Origin: Conchocele bisecta
Taxonomy: Eukaryota; Mollusca; Bivalvia; Lucinida; Thyasiridae
DNA length: 64,000 nucleotides
Assembly: GCA_029237695.1 (NCBI GenBank)
Contig: CM055280.1
Location: 32,646,616 to 32,710,615 of the forward strand
Reading direction: 5' to 3'
Below, in pieces: positions 33,779 through 46,562 of this stretch. The position numbers and the translations under genes are program-made. Every line of letters starts with the position of its first letter. Positions within the stretch are counted from its first letter, which is position 1. The notes below the pieces were generated by a model, which was not told the DNA's origin, ran no database searches, and saw nothing but the letters and a program-made list of their open reading frames with translations.

Positions 33779-33978
33779 TTTCAAAAGTCAATTACCAATA
33801 TAATTGGGACTCCCTCTTCTCAAAATTATTTTCTCCAAAAATTCATAAATTTGCTGTCGGGAGACCCAATTTTTTCCTCGTTAACCAATTTTTTGATTTT
33901 CGGGGGTGGTGGGGGTATTATAGAGGGTTATAAACGATACCACGGTAGGTGGTATCATTTTGACTCCCTTACTGCTAC
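33779..33978 (-). repeat. Polinton 1 right terminal inverted repeat
   Basis: Inverse of the left repeat without its 15 bp internal duplication. The element ends ...CCCTTACTGCTAC and is followed by the TACCTG target duplication (33979-33984). Confidence 0.95.
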
Positions 33979-34237
33979 TACCTGACAAATATATGGAACG
34001 CCAAATATACGTAAGCTCAAATAATTATTGCTAGCTCCAAATAAATAATTAGAGCTAGCATTAAATATTCAGAGCTATCTCCAAATCATTTGATTCATTT
34101 CGAGCTAGCTCTAAATGAGTTAGAGAGAATATTAATTAGACGGGATTTTAGAGCTAGCTCGAATTGATTTACTGCTAGCCCCAAATGATTTAGAGAGCTC
34201 GTCAAATGAATTGGACTGACACATTGTCATTCATTTA

Positions 34238-34450
34238 TCTACACAACAGTCTGCGCTAATCTTGCCAATGTCTGTCAATTTCTTTATCACAAGACACTTA
34301 AATATTGTGCTTGAAGGTAAGCAGCTTGATTGGCTGAGCCTGATGTTAAAACGTTACCTTTAGTTTATTATATGCAAATGTTATGCAGATCCATTACTAA
34401 ACAAAACAGTTACAGCCAATATTTACGCTGACAATATTTGGTGTGGCATT
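34238..34450. repeat. MITE family M1 copy
   Basis: Left end CTGCGCTAATCTTGCCAATG, internal GCAGCTTGATTGGCTGAGCC; the right end is degenerate (ACGCTGACAATATTTGG). The 250 bp between this and Polinton 1 hold AGCTAGCTC-type short repeats and no gene. Confidence 0.65.
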
Positions 34451-34889
34451 TTTAAGATGTATTATTATAAGTAAGAGTCAAGTTTGTAAATGTCACACTC
34501 ATTAGCGATTATTTAACTCTACCCAGGAATGCTGTTTTGTCTTACTTTAAATTGCTATGTCCTAAAATGTTGAGCATCCTACATACACATGTTTTATCAT
34601 TGTCAATAACAATTTGGAAAACCTTTTCATATATCATTGATATTTCCACTACTACTGTCGTATCACTAGATTTCACCTTAATGACATGCAAACACCGTTC
34701 ATTCACGAAACAGTCCTCTGCGAGCACAATTTGTTTCCCAACAGCATACACCATTTTTGTTGAAATTATTATAAGTTTTGGTAGTGGTGAACACTGTAAT
34801 ATCGGGTCTGGTTCCATAATCACGAATGTCCGACATTGTGTATACATACACATGCATACCATTATTTTTGTCGTCCCTCATGACCATGT

Positions 34890-35470
34890 TTTATACCAAT
34901 GATACATGACCATGGTGAGATATGGTTACATACCATAGTTAACCATCGATGACTGACCATGGTCAACCATGGATTATTGACCATGGTCAACCACAGCTAA
35001 CCATGGTTATCCATAACCACAGTCGATGACCATGGTCAACCATGTCTAATTAACCATGGTCAACCATGGTTATGATCAACCATGTATATCCAACCATGGT
35101 CGACCATGGTTTCTCTAGGATCTCCCATGTGAGCAATTCACGAAAATGTCAAATACTGACCATGGTTGCTCTTGACCTTGGTCAACCACAGTCGATGACC
35201 ATGGTTAACCATCGTTGACTGACCATGGTCAACCATGGCTGGAAATGACATACCATGGTTATAAATGACCATGGTCAGTCAACCATGGTTGGCGATGGTT
35301 AACCATGGATTTTTCTAGGATCTCTCTCCCCAATGACCAATTGACGAAAATGTCAAATTTTGACCATGGTCATCCATGGTGACATGGTTGACCATGGTTG
35401 ACCACGGTCCTGTGGCCATTGGTTAACCATGGTCAACCATGGTTAAACCATGGTCAACTATAGTACAATT
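34890..35470. repeat. CCATGG-rich palindromic array
   Basis: Dozens of ACCATGGTCA / TGACCATGGT / AACCATGGTT words in irregular head-to-head order over ~580 bp, broken by two related spacers containing TTTCTCTAGGATCTC and GACGAAAATGTCAAAT. Self-complementary throughout. No coding potential. Confidence 0.85.
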
Positions 35471-35504
35471 CGCCTGGGATTGCCAGATGCATTGGCTGTA
35501 AGTA

Positions 35505-35765
35505 CTCAGGGGAGGATCCAGGATTTCAGGTTAGGGGTGGGGGCAGGACTTCTTACTTGAAATAGTGTTTATTATATTTTCGAACTAGCACCGTTTGTTC
35601 GTCGACCAAGCGGAGCTGGGGAGACTGCTAGGTGGGTCCGGCGGTATGCCCTCCGGAATCTTTTGATATCTACACCCCATTTTGCTGCGTTATGGCGCAT
35701 TTTAGAGCAACAATATATTTACTCGCCAAATTGTATGGGGGCGCGTGCCGGTTTTCGCCCTTGGT
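35505..35765. repeat. dispersed repeat R2, copy A
   Basis: Inverted partner of 41975-42275: both contain CTAGCACCGTTTGTTCGTCG, GCGGAGCT, GGCGGTATGCCCTCC-like and TATCTACACCCCATTTTGCT when read in the same direction. No protein is encoded. Confidence 0.8.
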
Positions 35766-37436
35766 ACATGTAAGAAGGTAGAAATGGTAGTGCAAACCTG
35801 CATGTATTGTACAATGAAGAATAACATATGTTTAAACTACATGTAACATTATACTTGATAACAAGACACATGGGCATGGTCGTCTATGTGGCATTGATCT
35901 ATTGACTATGACTTTTTTGTGTGTTTGTTTGTTTGTTTGTGTTAACTGCCTAACAACAACTTTGATTTAATTGACTAATAGGAGCACAAGAAACGCGCGG
36001 TGACAAACGTTTGGACCACGTTCACTTCCAGTTGGAACACACGGAAACGATATTTTACCACACGAATAAATTAACATAAAGACGCAAGGATAGCAGCAAA
36101 TAAATAGGCTATCTATGAAATACATTACACACAGCTGAATGTACAAAGCATGGAGCGACATAACAATCTGTCCACCACTTTAGTGAAAATGTAAACCCTA
36201 ATAATAGTAGGATAAAATGTGACAGTTCACCTAAGCCAAGCAGATGTGCGATATCTCATGAAAGCTGGGTACAAAATGTACGTCGACAGTTCATGATATG
36301 TTGATGATATGATCAGGCTCAGTCGATGAAGCTGCTTCATTTGAATCATCACACTATTCAGGTGTATGTATGCATTTTGAAATAAAAACAGACAGATATT
36401 GGCAATATTAGCGCCGGCAATATTGCAGGTTGGAAAAGTGGCGGCCAGATGTCAAGCCCAATGGGTAGTGATAAGCAAGAATGCGCCCATATTCCACGGC
36501 AACACACGTACACATGAAATACTCGCAGCACATGCATACCAGAGCTTAAACAGACGTACAACGCCAGTCCTATATGTAAGTAAACATTGCAAACAACTGT
36601 TTTTTGTCATAATTATTACTTTTAAGCACAATTAAGAAGTAGCCTTCTTTGTTATCTTTAAAAGTCGGCCAAAAGTAAACAATTTCCCTATTGGATATTA
36701 ACGTAGGGAAAATGTGATTGGAAGAGTGGTGATGTCTCGAAAATAAAAATAGTTTTTAAAGTAATTCGACTAACTCCGAAATCAGGAAAATATTGGTCAT
36801 ACATGTAGGAGTTTCTTTTTGCAGAAATAGCAATGACATTTCTCGCATGTTACATTTGTCAATGATAGGGCAAGCATATACTTATGTTTGTAATAGTATA
36901 AATATGTGACCGAATTAATTAAAAAAACAAATAGACTTATTTTAAATGTTCATTAACAATCAATTGTAATATTGTCCATATATCAATACGAAATGGACAG
37001 CTTTAACTGAAACAGACGGCAGGCAATCTTGTGTTGATTCTGGTCGTCAACATCAGTTTATAATGTACAGAAATGAATGTGTTATATGTGTTATAACAGG
37101 GAGTTAACATTCATTACATTGTCACTTATATTTGTTTTCACCTTGGTCCGTTATTTAAACACGTGGTATCAAATGTCAAATACCCGATGTACACTGCACG
37201 ATTGACACGTTTCAAAACTAAGTATATGTATATTCACCAACGTCCTCAATTGAATGTAAACATGCCATCATAACTGTACATCGCTGACGCATTATACAGA
37301 CTCAAACTAAAGACTGTCATATATTCTCTGTGTGGATGAAATCAGTGAGTCTCCTAACATGGCCTAAACATAATCTAGTGTATTATGATTTTTATTACAC
37401 TATGTTATTACACTGTGAAAAGCCATTTTATGCAAT
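35766..37436. other. non-coding host DNA
   Basis: No supported gene. Short frames at 35967-36635 overlap on both strands. Confidence 0.5.
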
Positions 37437-37621
37437 AATAAATAGAGGATTATTCCATCGTACATTTTGAATAGCGGGAAATAATACACGAGTGTGCGAT
37501 GGCTTCCGCGTAAGCAACGAGTGAGCGTAGCGAACGAGTTGCTTGCACGGAGGCCGACGGACACCAGTGTATTATTTCCGCTATTCACACATGTACGATG
37601 GAATGTCCTATTTATTACACT
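37437..37621. repeat. fold-back element, family M6
   Basis: Arms of ~82 bp: AATAAATAGAGGATTATTCC...GCGTAAGCAAC on the left and its inverse GTTGCTTGCACGGAGGCC...TATTTATTACA on the right. They enclose GAGTGAGCGTAGCGAACGA. Confidence 0.8.
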
Positions 37622-38654
37622 TCCACGGCGGATACATATGCACATTCAGTCTTTTTTTGAGAATATAATCAACGAATCAGTAATGTGCGCATGAATAGTT
37701 ATACAATGACGTGTTTTCCCGCGTTTTGACGTTACGTTGTGTGACGTCAAATGTGACGTCATGTAAGCTTTTTTAAATCCAAATTACGCAGCTGTTTCTA
37801 TCAACCAGATATATTTGAGTGCATGTTTGGAATTTGTTCAATCACATTAACATTCTCTATTAGTCGACACCCTTTCCAAATTTTCAAATAACTTTATTTT
37901 GACTGTAATAAAAATAAACATTTTGCATGGTAGCTTGTGGTTTCCAAGAAAACAGGCGCACAATTACGGGTGGTCTCTTCACGGTGTATTATTTGTAAGG
38001 AGTTGATTACGGGTTTTCTCTCACAGCGAAACCCGTCCAAATAATTGTCAAGAGTGTAATAAAAGGTATCATTATATGACTAAATATTTCAGTCATTCTC
38101 ATTGGCCGAAACACGGCCAAGTGATTGTCTACAAATTTAATGTAGACCTCTGAACGCTTTGTTTACACGAATAAGCACTCTCGGTCCGCGAGGCCGGTCT
38201 GAGATATGTTTATTCAAGTACACAAACATATTGTAGCGTCCCTATGTCGTATCCGTCTTCAGCAATACGGTATAAATCAGATATTTCCTGTTCACGCAGG
38301 GGAATGGTAGCGGGCCCTCGTAAATCGGGGTAGGGGAAATTAACGACTATATCTACTTGGCAATGAAAAGACGACAGTGACGAGATTTTAGTAACATCTG
38401 ATATTTTGATAATAGTTCTAACATGCAGTATTACTCAACGTGTACAATTAAAGAGTGGTGACAAACTATGATAACAACGATGAGGGTGATCTGTTATGGA
38501 CAGATAATGACTAATATGAGATGTACACATGGCAAGATACAAAAGCACAACAGGCGACTGTGAGAGTAAGCAGACTCAAGAAAGGATATTAGCACATGTA
38601 AACACGGACTAGATTTATGCTAAAATCTGGCGGAAATCACACTAACGCAAACCC
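37622..38654. other. non-coding host DNA
   Basis: Contains TGACGTCA-type sites at about 37728-37762. No gene seen. Confidence 0.5.
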
Positions 38655-39340
38655 AAGTCATGGTGGGGAATCACGAAGCTGGGGTTGGGAAATAATGCTG
38701 GGTGAGGGAGTCACACAGCGGGATCACGAAGCTGGGGGGGGAATAATGCTGGGTGGGGAAGTCACACAGCGGTAGTCACGAAGCTGGGGTGGGAAATAAT
38801 GCTGGGTGGGGAGTCACACAGCGGGGATCACGAAGCTGGGGGTGGGAATAATGATGGGTGGGGGAGTCACACAGCGGGGATCACGAAGCTGGGGGTGGGA
38901 ATAATGCTGGGTTGGGGAGTTCACACAGCGGGATCACGAAGCTGGGGGTGGGTAAATAATGCTGGGTGGGGAGTCACACAGCGGGGATGACGAAGCTGGG
39001 TGGAAATAATGCTGGGTGGGGGAGTCACACAGCGGGGATCACGAAGCTGGGGGTGGGAATAATGCTGGGTGGGGGAGTCACACAGCGGGGATCACGAAGC
39101 AGGGGTGGGAAATAATGCTGGGTGGGGGAGTCACACAGCGGGGATCACGAAACTGGGGGTGTGAAATAATGCTGGGTGGGGAGTCACACAGCGGGGGGTC
39201 AGAAGCTGGTGAGACTAATGTTGGGTGGGGAGTCACACAGCTGGGTGGGGAATTACACAGCAGGTGGGCACACGGCAGGAGTGGGGGACTCGCACAGCCG
39301 GGGGTCACGAAGCTGGGTTGGAATCATCACACATAGCTGA
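38655..39340. repeat. ~55 bp G-rich minisatellite
   Basis: About a dozen units of GGGAGTCACACAGCGGGGAT then CACGAAGCTGGGGGTGGGAA, TAATGCTGGGTGG, with unit-length jitter in the G runs. A single detached partial unit (TCACACAGCGGGGATCACGA) lies at 40304-40335. Apparent ORFs change frame with each G-run length. Confidence 0.9.
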
Positions 39341-41974
39341 ATGGGGGGGGGACACAACAGCTAGGACGCATGACAATGGAATTAGGATCACCTAACAGGG
39401 GTGGGAGGGGGCTCGAAGTTAGGGTGTGGCGTCACACAGCAGGGGGTTCATGAAGCTCAAATTGGGAATCGTATCGCAATGGGGAAAAAGTGGGTGGGTA
39501 ATGGGATATTGGCATTATTATGGTTCCAGCCAATATTAATAATCAATAATGTCAGACTGACGTTCAAATCATCACATCTCACGACTAACGGAGCATTGGT
39601 AACATCGTCGGTGAGTAATAAGTAAGGGGGGGGGGGGGAATATTTGGGCCTTGGGAGTTCTGAGACGCGAGTTGCGTCTCGAGTTGCGTCGCTCGGGACA
39701 AAGTCGCCAACTGACAGATTTCACTCCTATTTATAGGTGTTGTCAGGCCGAGTTGGACAAGTTCCGTGACTTACGGAACTTGTCCAACCTCCCGCATAGT
39801 GATTGGCTAGATTGTATGGACGGAATATTCCGATCAGACACGAGCCAAAACAAGCACAGCCAGTAAACATGGCGGCTGCATTCAACACACACAGGAAATG
39901 CGAACAAACTATTGTGAATTATAACGAACTAAACAAGTTTCCTGGTGAGTGAAGACGACAATCATAAACTATTGACACTTGTGAACATTCAGGCATGCAT
40001 CTGAGATCGTGGTAAGTTGTGTGCATAAAATGACAGACGTGTTTTGTTGTCCAAAATGTGTGATAAATTTGAAGCGAGGAATACGCAATGCACATCTGTG
40101 TATAGCGATGCTTCGCTGGCTGGGTCGCTTCAATATTGTTCACCTCCTTAAAGCGCATGCGTAAATCTGAAACATGTAATTGATATTGTGTTTACACGCT
40201 TAGTGACTTTTCCTGATGTTATGATTATTCGTGGTATGGGTCATATAATACAACAATTATAGTATGTTGCGTCGGTGTTCATGAGATATACGGACCTTCG
40301 AAAAGTCACACAGCGGGGATCACGAAGCTGGGGGTACACTAGTGTACACTTTTCTCATAATGGTGCAAGAATAGCGTTACATTAAGAAGCATGCCTACAT
40401 TTGCAATTAATCAGTCATGTGAAATATATAACGCCATATGATATAATGCTTGGTCAATATGGCTGACCGTTGAATGTACTCATTCTTGGACTTATTATCC
40501 ACGATTATCCAGTTGAACTGTATATGCGATACTGTATTCTGTGGAAGATTTAAAGAGAACTGTGTTACATAGTGTACGAACTGTAGTTATTTAGTCTACA
40601 CATATATTTGTTCTGAAGACACGACCATAATAGAATAGTAAGTGATACAACTGCAAACTATATTTGAAGTTATGTGTCTCATACTGATACATTTTGAATC
40701 ATCCAAATTACGGTTATATTATACATGGGCCGCACTCTGTGAAAACCGGCCTTAATGACAAAATTTTCGATTTGCACTTTTTTACATTTGTGGATGCGGA
40801 CACCTTTCACAAACAATATGCTGAAAAGAAAATGCAAATATGTTTCATAGTTTTTGTTTTATCTCACGTCTTGTAGCGACATGTCAATCACGGAAGGAAA
40901 AAAAGTAACGTCATCGAGAAAATGACGTTATTGAAACGCTGACGTTTGTACAATGCAACACAACAGCCTACAGTAGAAATGCGTCCGTCAGAAAGATACA
41001 TTGTAATTATTTGAGAATTTAGTTCAGAATCTAATTGACGTTATTTACGTAACAGTTAATTGTGACGTCATTTATTGATGTAGACATTACGTCACTCATC
41101 AAGGACAAAACACAAACAACTAAACGACATTCCTGGTGTTTGAAATTGAAAAAATTTGTGACTAATTCTGTAGAAATGAATGGCCTGCATTTGGTTAGAA
41201 TTTGGATAGGTCTATATGGCTGCACATATCAATGACTTCAGCGCCCGATGGTGTATAGAGGGTAGTCAGACACCCCCGGGGAGTTTTAAACAAATTGAAA
41301 ATCTACTGTCCGTACCCGACTCTCGGAATTAAATTTACATCTCAGAAAGCGGGAGGAACGTTTTCCTGCGTAGCCAATATGACTGTCGGACGGTCTTGTG
41401 TACATGTAGCATGTAGGAGGTATATGGGAAAATCCTGCGCTGACCCCCACTCCCTCGGCTGCCCACCGCCGCGCCACTGCCCCACACCGAGAGGGCAGAT
41501 ATTGTTATAGTAGGCGTGTCCGCTTAAAACAGTTATTGTGTGGGCTACCCGTCTCGATTCTGTCTATGAATTTACTGCCGGTATTGATTATTGTTATAAA
41601 ATGTTCTGATAAAAATACCGACAGTAAGCATAATAGTACTGGTGCATGTATATGTATACACTGTATCCTCTCGTCGGGAATGATTAATTTGAAAACGAAA
41701 TTTGCAATTTAATTGTGTTGCGTTTCAGAAAACGTACATTCAACGCCTTAAGCTTTGTAAACAAAGAAATGAGTGGCCAACCAAGCCATGCTAAAAAGCA
41801 CCGTGGCGTATGTATATGTATTTTGAAGTTCTGTCTGCACACTTTATAATCAAGTCAGTTATTTACACACTAAATTTGTACCGACCACACAATTGTGACA
41901 TTTGTTTGAAGCGTCTCGTTTGAATTTGGACGCGTTGAATCTGCAAATATAGAAGTTGTGTTTTCCAGGGCGGA
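39341..41974. other. non-coding host DNA with ACGTCA-rich repeat R3
   Basis: No supported gene. At about 40725-41105 lies a repeat with TGTGAAAACCGGCCTTAATG near one end and many ACGTCA/TGACGT sites. Its inverted partner is at about 44105-44250. Confidence 0.5.
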
Positions 41975-42275
41975 TTCACGTAGGGGAAAACCCGGCGCGC
42001 GTACCCCTAAAAGTTTGCTAGTAAAGACATGTTTGCTCTAAAATGCGTTATAACGCAGCAAAATGGGGTGTAGATATCAAACATATTCAGGAGGGCATAC
42101 CGCAGGACCTACCTAGCAGTCTCCCGAGCTCCGCTTGGTCGACGAACAAACGGTGCTAGTTCGAAAATATAGTAAACTGTTTCAATTAAGAAGTCCCGCC
42201 CCGTCCCGCCCCGTCCCGCCCCGTCCCGCCCCCCCCCCCCCCCCCCCCGGACCTGAAAGCCTGGATCCGCTCCTG
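41975..42275. repeat. dispersed repeat R2, copy B (inverted)
   Basis: Inverse of 35505-35765. Ends in CCCGTCCCGCC repeats and a C20 run (42229-42248) before GGACCTGAAAGCCTGGATCC. Confidence 0.8.
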
Positions 42276-42668
42276 GTATTTGCTTTATATTATTTACACG
42301 CCTCCGACTAGAACGTCCCTTTGATAAAACAACAATAAAGCACGCAGACATCCAGTGTTTAGTAGTAAGTAAATTAACAACGATCTAAAGTAGGACTTCT
42401 CAAATTTGTAAATGTTGGAGACCTGTGCATCTGCGCAGCCTGATCAGTGTATGCACTGATTGCAAAAATACTAGTAAAATATATGACATACATTCATATA
42501 ACCATATTTACAAGTGGTCAATTAAAATAATATTTAACAGTCATCAAACGGCAATCGTACGGCTGATGTAATGTGATATTTTTGAAAGTCGCTAAAAATT
42601 ACGTGACATTAGAAGGTACATGCAAGTGGTTGCAGATACAGATACAAATCAGTAGGCTACGTCCCTGG

Positions 42669-42901
42669 GGCCCGTTTCACTAAACTTCGTAAGACAATAT
42701 TCGTAAGTACAAAATTAAGATTTAAAATTAAGTCTGTAAATTCCACATTAACAACCTTTTCTTGTAAACAATTATTGGATTTACATTTATTGAGCAGCCT
42801 ATGCTCAATAAATGTAAATCAATCAATTGAAAATTCCAGATGATCCTAGATTTGCACTTACGAACATTTTAGTTGTACGAAGTTTTGTGAAACGGGCCCC
42901 C
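42669..42901. repeat. MITE family M4 copy
   Basis: Inverted ends GGGGCCCGTTTCACTAAACTT and the inverse of AGTTTTGTGAAACGGGCCCC, with an internal hairpin of TTTACATTTATTGAGCA. Further copies at 58666 and 59065. Confidence 0.85.
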
Positions 42902-45612
42902 GGTGGCTACAATTATGTTCGCACTAAATATGCCTGCGACACAATACCAACACACGAAATACTAAATAATAAAACATGTTTGGCCCAGTGTCAACATGAT
43001 GCGATATGTCAGGAGCCGCGTAGTTAGCACTACCATATTTTGTATCTGTGTTACGACTATTTTTCTGACAATTTCCCAATTTTATTTTATGTTGATTTTC
43101 GAAACATTCGACGGTTTGAAACATTTTCTTTAATAAAAGTAACGGTTGCGGGCACACTTTCACGTAGAGCGGGGCCGGGTCCGACCGACCGTCGGCACTA
43201 ACCGCCCCCATCAGTAAACACGTTTAAACCTAAGTTGATATCTTATATTGCGCATGGTCATTTCCCCAGGAGTTTTAAAGTTGCGACAAACAGTGCAGAA
43301 AGTATTGCCATTACGAATTAAATCGTTTTCCATAGAACGACATCTGTAAACCAAGACCTTTTCATAAATATGACCATGCAATATGTAGATCTACGTAGAC
43401 ACATAATTAAGTCATGAATACATGAATGCAGTTACCCGAGTGTGTCTACATATTTCGAAAATCGGTTGTCACGTTCAAATGAACGTTATAGTTACTCATC
43501 AAAATGCGTAATGCAGTGTAATCTATAAATAAATCCCAAAATCGGAACTGGGTTTGTACGCGTGTACGGTTCCGTCTTAGACGGCCGAAAATACCGACCC
43601 CGCTCTAATCTGAACGGGACCGTATAGCATAATTAGTAAAGAGCGCACACATGCGCCCCGGGGTCGATCTCAAAATTGTAAGTACATGTATAGCTAATGG
43701 TGGTCGCCAGACAGGATAAGTTTGTTTTCTGTGAGTATTCCGGTTTCAACCCAAATTAAGAAACATGCAGACGCCTCCATCTACGCCGACTACAATTGTT
43801 CTCGCGTTTGTTTGTAAGTGTTATATACATATATAAATAAAGTTTAAAAGAAATATTAGCATTATGATTACATAATACTGATATTGTTATGTGTTATCTA
43901 ACAATACCGGTCGTATGGTTATTTAGTTTCAAATGTCATTTCACAAGTCGTCCATATAATACGTATTTCCTTGAAGGAAACCAAAGAAAAAAAGACAACT
44001 ATCTGAACCACTATGAAAACAACTGTACAATTCTGCTACGCATATCCAACATTAAAATATGTGTGAGCCGTAAAGCGTACGGCGATAAATAGGACAACTT
44101 ATTGCAATGACGCAACAATTCCAAGTGTCAAAATCCGACGTGACGTTGGTAAATTTATGCGTAACTTTGCGACGTCATTTTCAGCCTTTCATGACGTTGT
44201 CATTAAGGCTGGTTTTCACAGAGCGCGGCCCACATGTATTTAAATATGAGAGCTATGAAATGAAACCACAGGAAACATGTATGCAATGTTGAAGCTTGTT
44301 GATGCTATGTTTAGATGAGTGAGCAATTCTTTTTATCTCTGCTTTAGTTATAGTCTATATGCTATTTTTTAATATAACAGAAATTAATTGTTAAATGCAG
44401 CATTGAAACATTATCAATTGTATGTCTAGCAACAAAAGTGTTTGTCAATAACGTTGAGGCACGTGCATACAGGTCGGACAGCATACATTGGATGAATCTT
44501 CTTACATATGACGGTGACACACCGCAACAGTTCCGTAGGAACTGAATATACATCCAAAAACGTTAAAATGTATTCGCACAATATCAGTTTCTATACATGT
44601 TTTATTGGTGATAAATAATAAAATGTACATGTGTGACATCTATGGTGGTCATTTTAAAATGTCCAAGCAACAGTACTCATAATATACCTATTAAATTATT
44701 TCTTTAAGGAATAGAAGAGTGACCATGAGAGATATAACCAAGTGACTATCAATACATTTGTTGAGCATGCTTCTTTGCACTACGGCAAACCGTAGGCATC
44801 CATTGAATTATGTCGGTCATCGTAGAAACTATTATTTCACCACAGCACACATACATATATAATCAAACATCTCCAATAGGTATGTAAATACGTACTAGGG
44901 ACTATTTGTAGACGATCTACATATAATATATTTAATATTAGCGCTACTAGGAAATTATAATGTCAAGTTGGCCATTTAAAGCGGTCATTTTGATTTTGTT
45001 TCGCATATAAATATTGATTTATTTACGCATCCAACATGATGCATCGACTTTCAGCAGGTCCACTATGAGGTGGTAACATTACTATTGTGTATGATTTTGC
45101 CATATAATACGGCGAACATTTCTATAATATGAGGAAAATGTCCAATGTTATTGCTGTTTGCGGCCATTTTTGAAATACTATTTCCCCTGACCTATGTAAA
45201 TAGAAATTATCACCCCCTCTAGATTTATTTTGTGTGACATAAAGAGCACGTGTGTAACATAATTTTGCCAGTCACAGCCACATATCAAATCGAGAGAACA
45301 TTGTAATAGTCAGTGGATGAAGAGGGAGCGAGTGTGTGTGAAGCCCACTTATGGACTTAGACCCCTTTGTGTACTTACCCTTCCAAATGTTTCTTATTTT
45401 TCATTTGATGTATGTATGTATGTACAGTACTATCTTTGAAGTCGGTAGCTAATTGAACAAGATTTATAAATTGATCGAATTTATAAAATACATCCACGCC
45501 AGTAGCCATCATAGACAGACAGTGACAACTATGTGACAACAACACGTACTACTGAAACTTCCAGAAGCCCTCCGATTCAAAGTACGTATTTTTTTATTTT
45601 GTCCTTATTATG
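42902..45612. other. non-coding host DNA
   Basis: No supported gene. 44105-44250 is an inverted partial copy of the ACGTCA-rich repeat R3 (GACGTTGTCATTAAGGC, GGTTTTCACAGAGCGCGGCC). Confidence 0.5.
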
Positions 45613-45823
45613 TAACGGATTTTGATGATGAAATATGGCGCATCAAACGCATCTTGTTAAGCTGCATTTGGTGGTCTCTGTACTTTGGCCCAAACTTCTG
45701 TCGTTTTTGCGAAGAATCGATTCCCGTGTATATCGACGGAAAGTCTGCGCTAAACCCCGGGACCACCAAATGCAGTTCATGAAGACGCGTTTGATGCGTC
45801 ATATTTCATCAAAATCCGTCGCA
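45613..45823. repeat. fold-back MITE, family M7
   Basis: Arms of ~75 bp beginning ACGGATTTTGATGATGAAAT and containing GCATCAAACGCATCTT and TGCATTTGGTGGTC, inverted in the right half. The centre includes AAGAATCGATTCCC. The two overlapping 64-residue frames are mirror images of the palindrome. Confidence 0.85.
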
Positions 45824-46562
45824 TATTAAGGAAAATATCAAATAATACTTACTTTGGAGTGGGCGAGCTTACAACACTTTCAGCCATTGTTGTTGTTGTT
45901 GTAACAACGTGATCATGCACCTTGAAAATGTATTACCGGTACTAATAGTTAGGCATGTCATTAGGTCCCCTTCTTCATACATCGACCATTATTACTGTAT
46001 CGTCAGATGCCGTTATGTCAGCGTCCGATGTGTGTTACTACTTTTAGGTATCGCCATTTTATTTGTCTATTTTTAGTATCAGTATATATGGCTAAACAGT
46101 CGCCATTTTCGCGGACTGGTTTATTCGCCGGAACCCGTATACTTATTATGTGGTAAAAAAACGGAACTTTTATGAACGGTTATAATTCATATTTCATAAT
46201 AACTATTTTGATGGTGAATGTGCCTTTTTGCTCCAATTTTGTATACAATATGTATGTCTACGACGGGTGTAATTAATGCACCCCACAGAAGATCAAGATT
46301 GCTATAAAGGCTGCAATTGGGGGCATCACCAGTATAAGGCAGGCACACGTTCCTACTTTTTGTTTCTGGTGATACAGTTTCAGTTATTTCATTACTTTGA
46401 TTCTTATCTCGGTCATTGTGTAACATGCAGATATTTGATCTCCAAGAACAATATAATGTCAGTTACCATGACAAAATGTGGTTTAGATTATTGCAGAAAA
46501 TGTGATTTTGGAAATTTACATATACAAACAACGAGAAAAAGAATGCTAGCGTACAAACTCCC
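45824..46562. other. non-coding host DNA
   Basis: A 102-residue frame at 46276-46584 overlaps a minus-strand frame and shows no domain. Nothing else seen. Confidence 0.5.

Larger units (their letters stand above)
16248..33978. mobile_element. complete Polinton/Maverick (adintovirus-like) element, Polinton 1
   Basis: Ends are defined by inverted repeats beginning AGTAGTAGTAAGGGAGTC (left) and AGTAGCAGTAAGGGAGTC (inverse of right) and by a TACCTG duplication at 16242-16247 and 33979-33984. The 17.7 kb between them carry the Polinton gene set: DNA polymerase B, integrase, FtsK/HerA-type ATPase, major and minor capsid proteins and several family-specific small proteins. Length, 6 bp target duplication and 5' AG terminus match the known family. 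The polymerase block is AT-rich, while the integrase-to-capsid block is clearly more GC-rich. Confidence 0.95.

Noticed and set aside
33694..33784. longer start for the right-end ORF
   Set aside because: The upstream ATG would read through the shared promoter-like motif and into the terminal repeat; the internal ATG is better placed.
16248..33978. adenain-type maturation protease
   Set aside because: All three frames of each strand were read in the gaps without finding the His/Asp/Cys motifs. It may be absent or too broken to see, so no feature is given.
38799..39336. Gly/His/Trp-rich frames in the ~55 bp array
   Set aside because: G-run length changes shift the frame unit by unit, so the frames are repeat artefacts.
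42109..42351. Gly/Arg-rich frame over the C-rich run
   Set aside because: It arises from CCCGTCCCGCC repeats and a C20 run in dispersed repeat R2.
45608..45829. two overlapping 64-residue frames on opposite strands
   Set aside because: They mirror each other because the DNA is a palindromic MITE.
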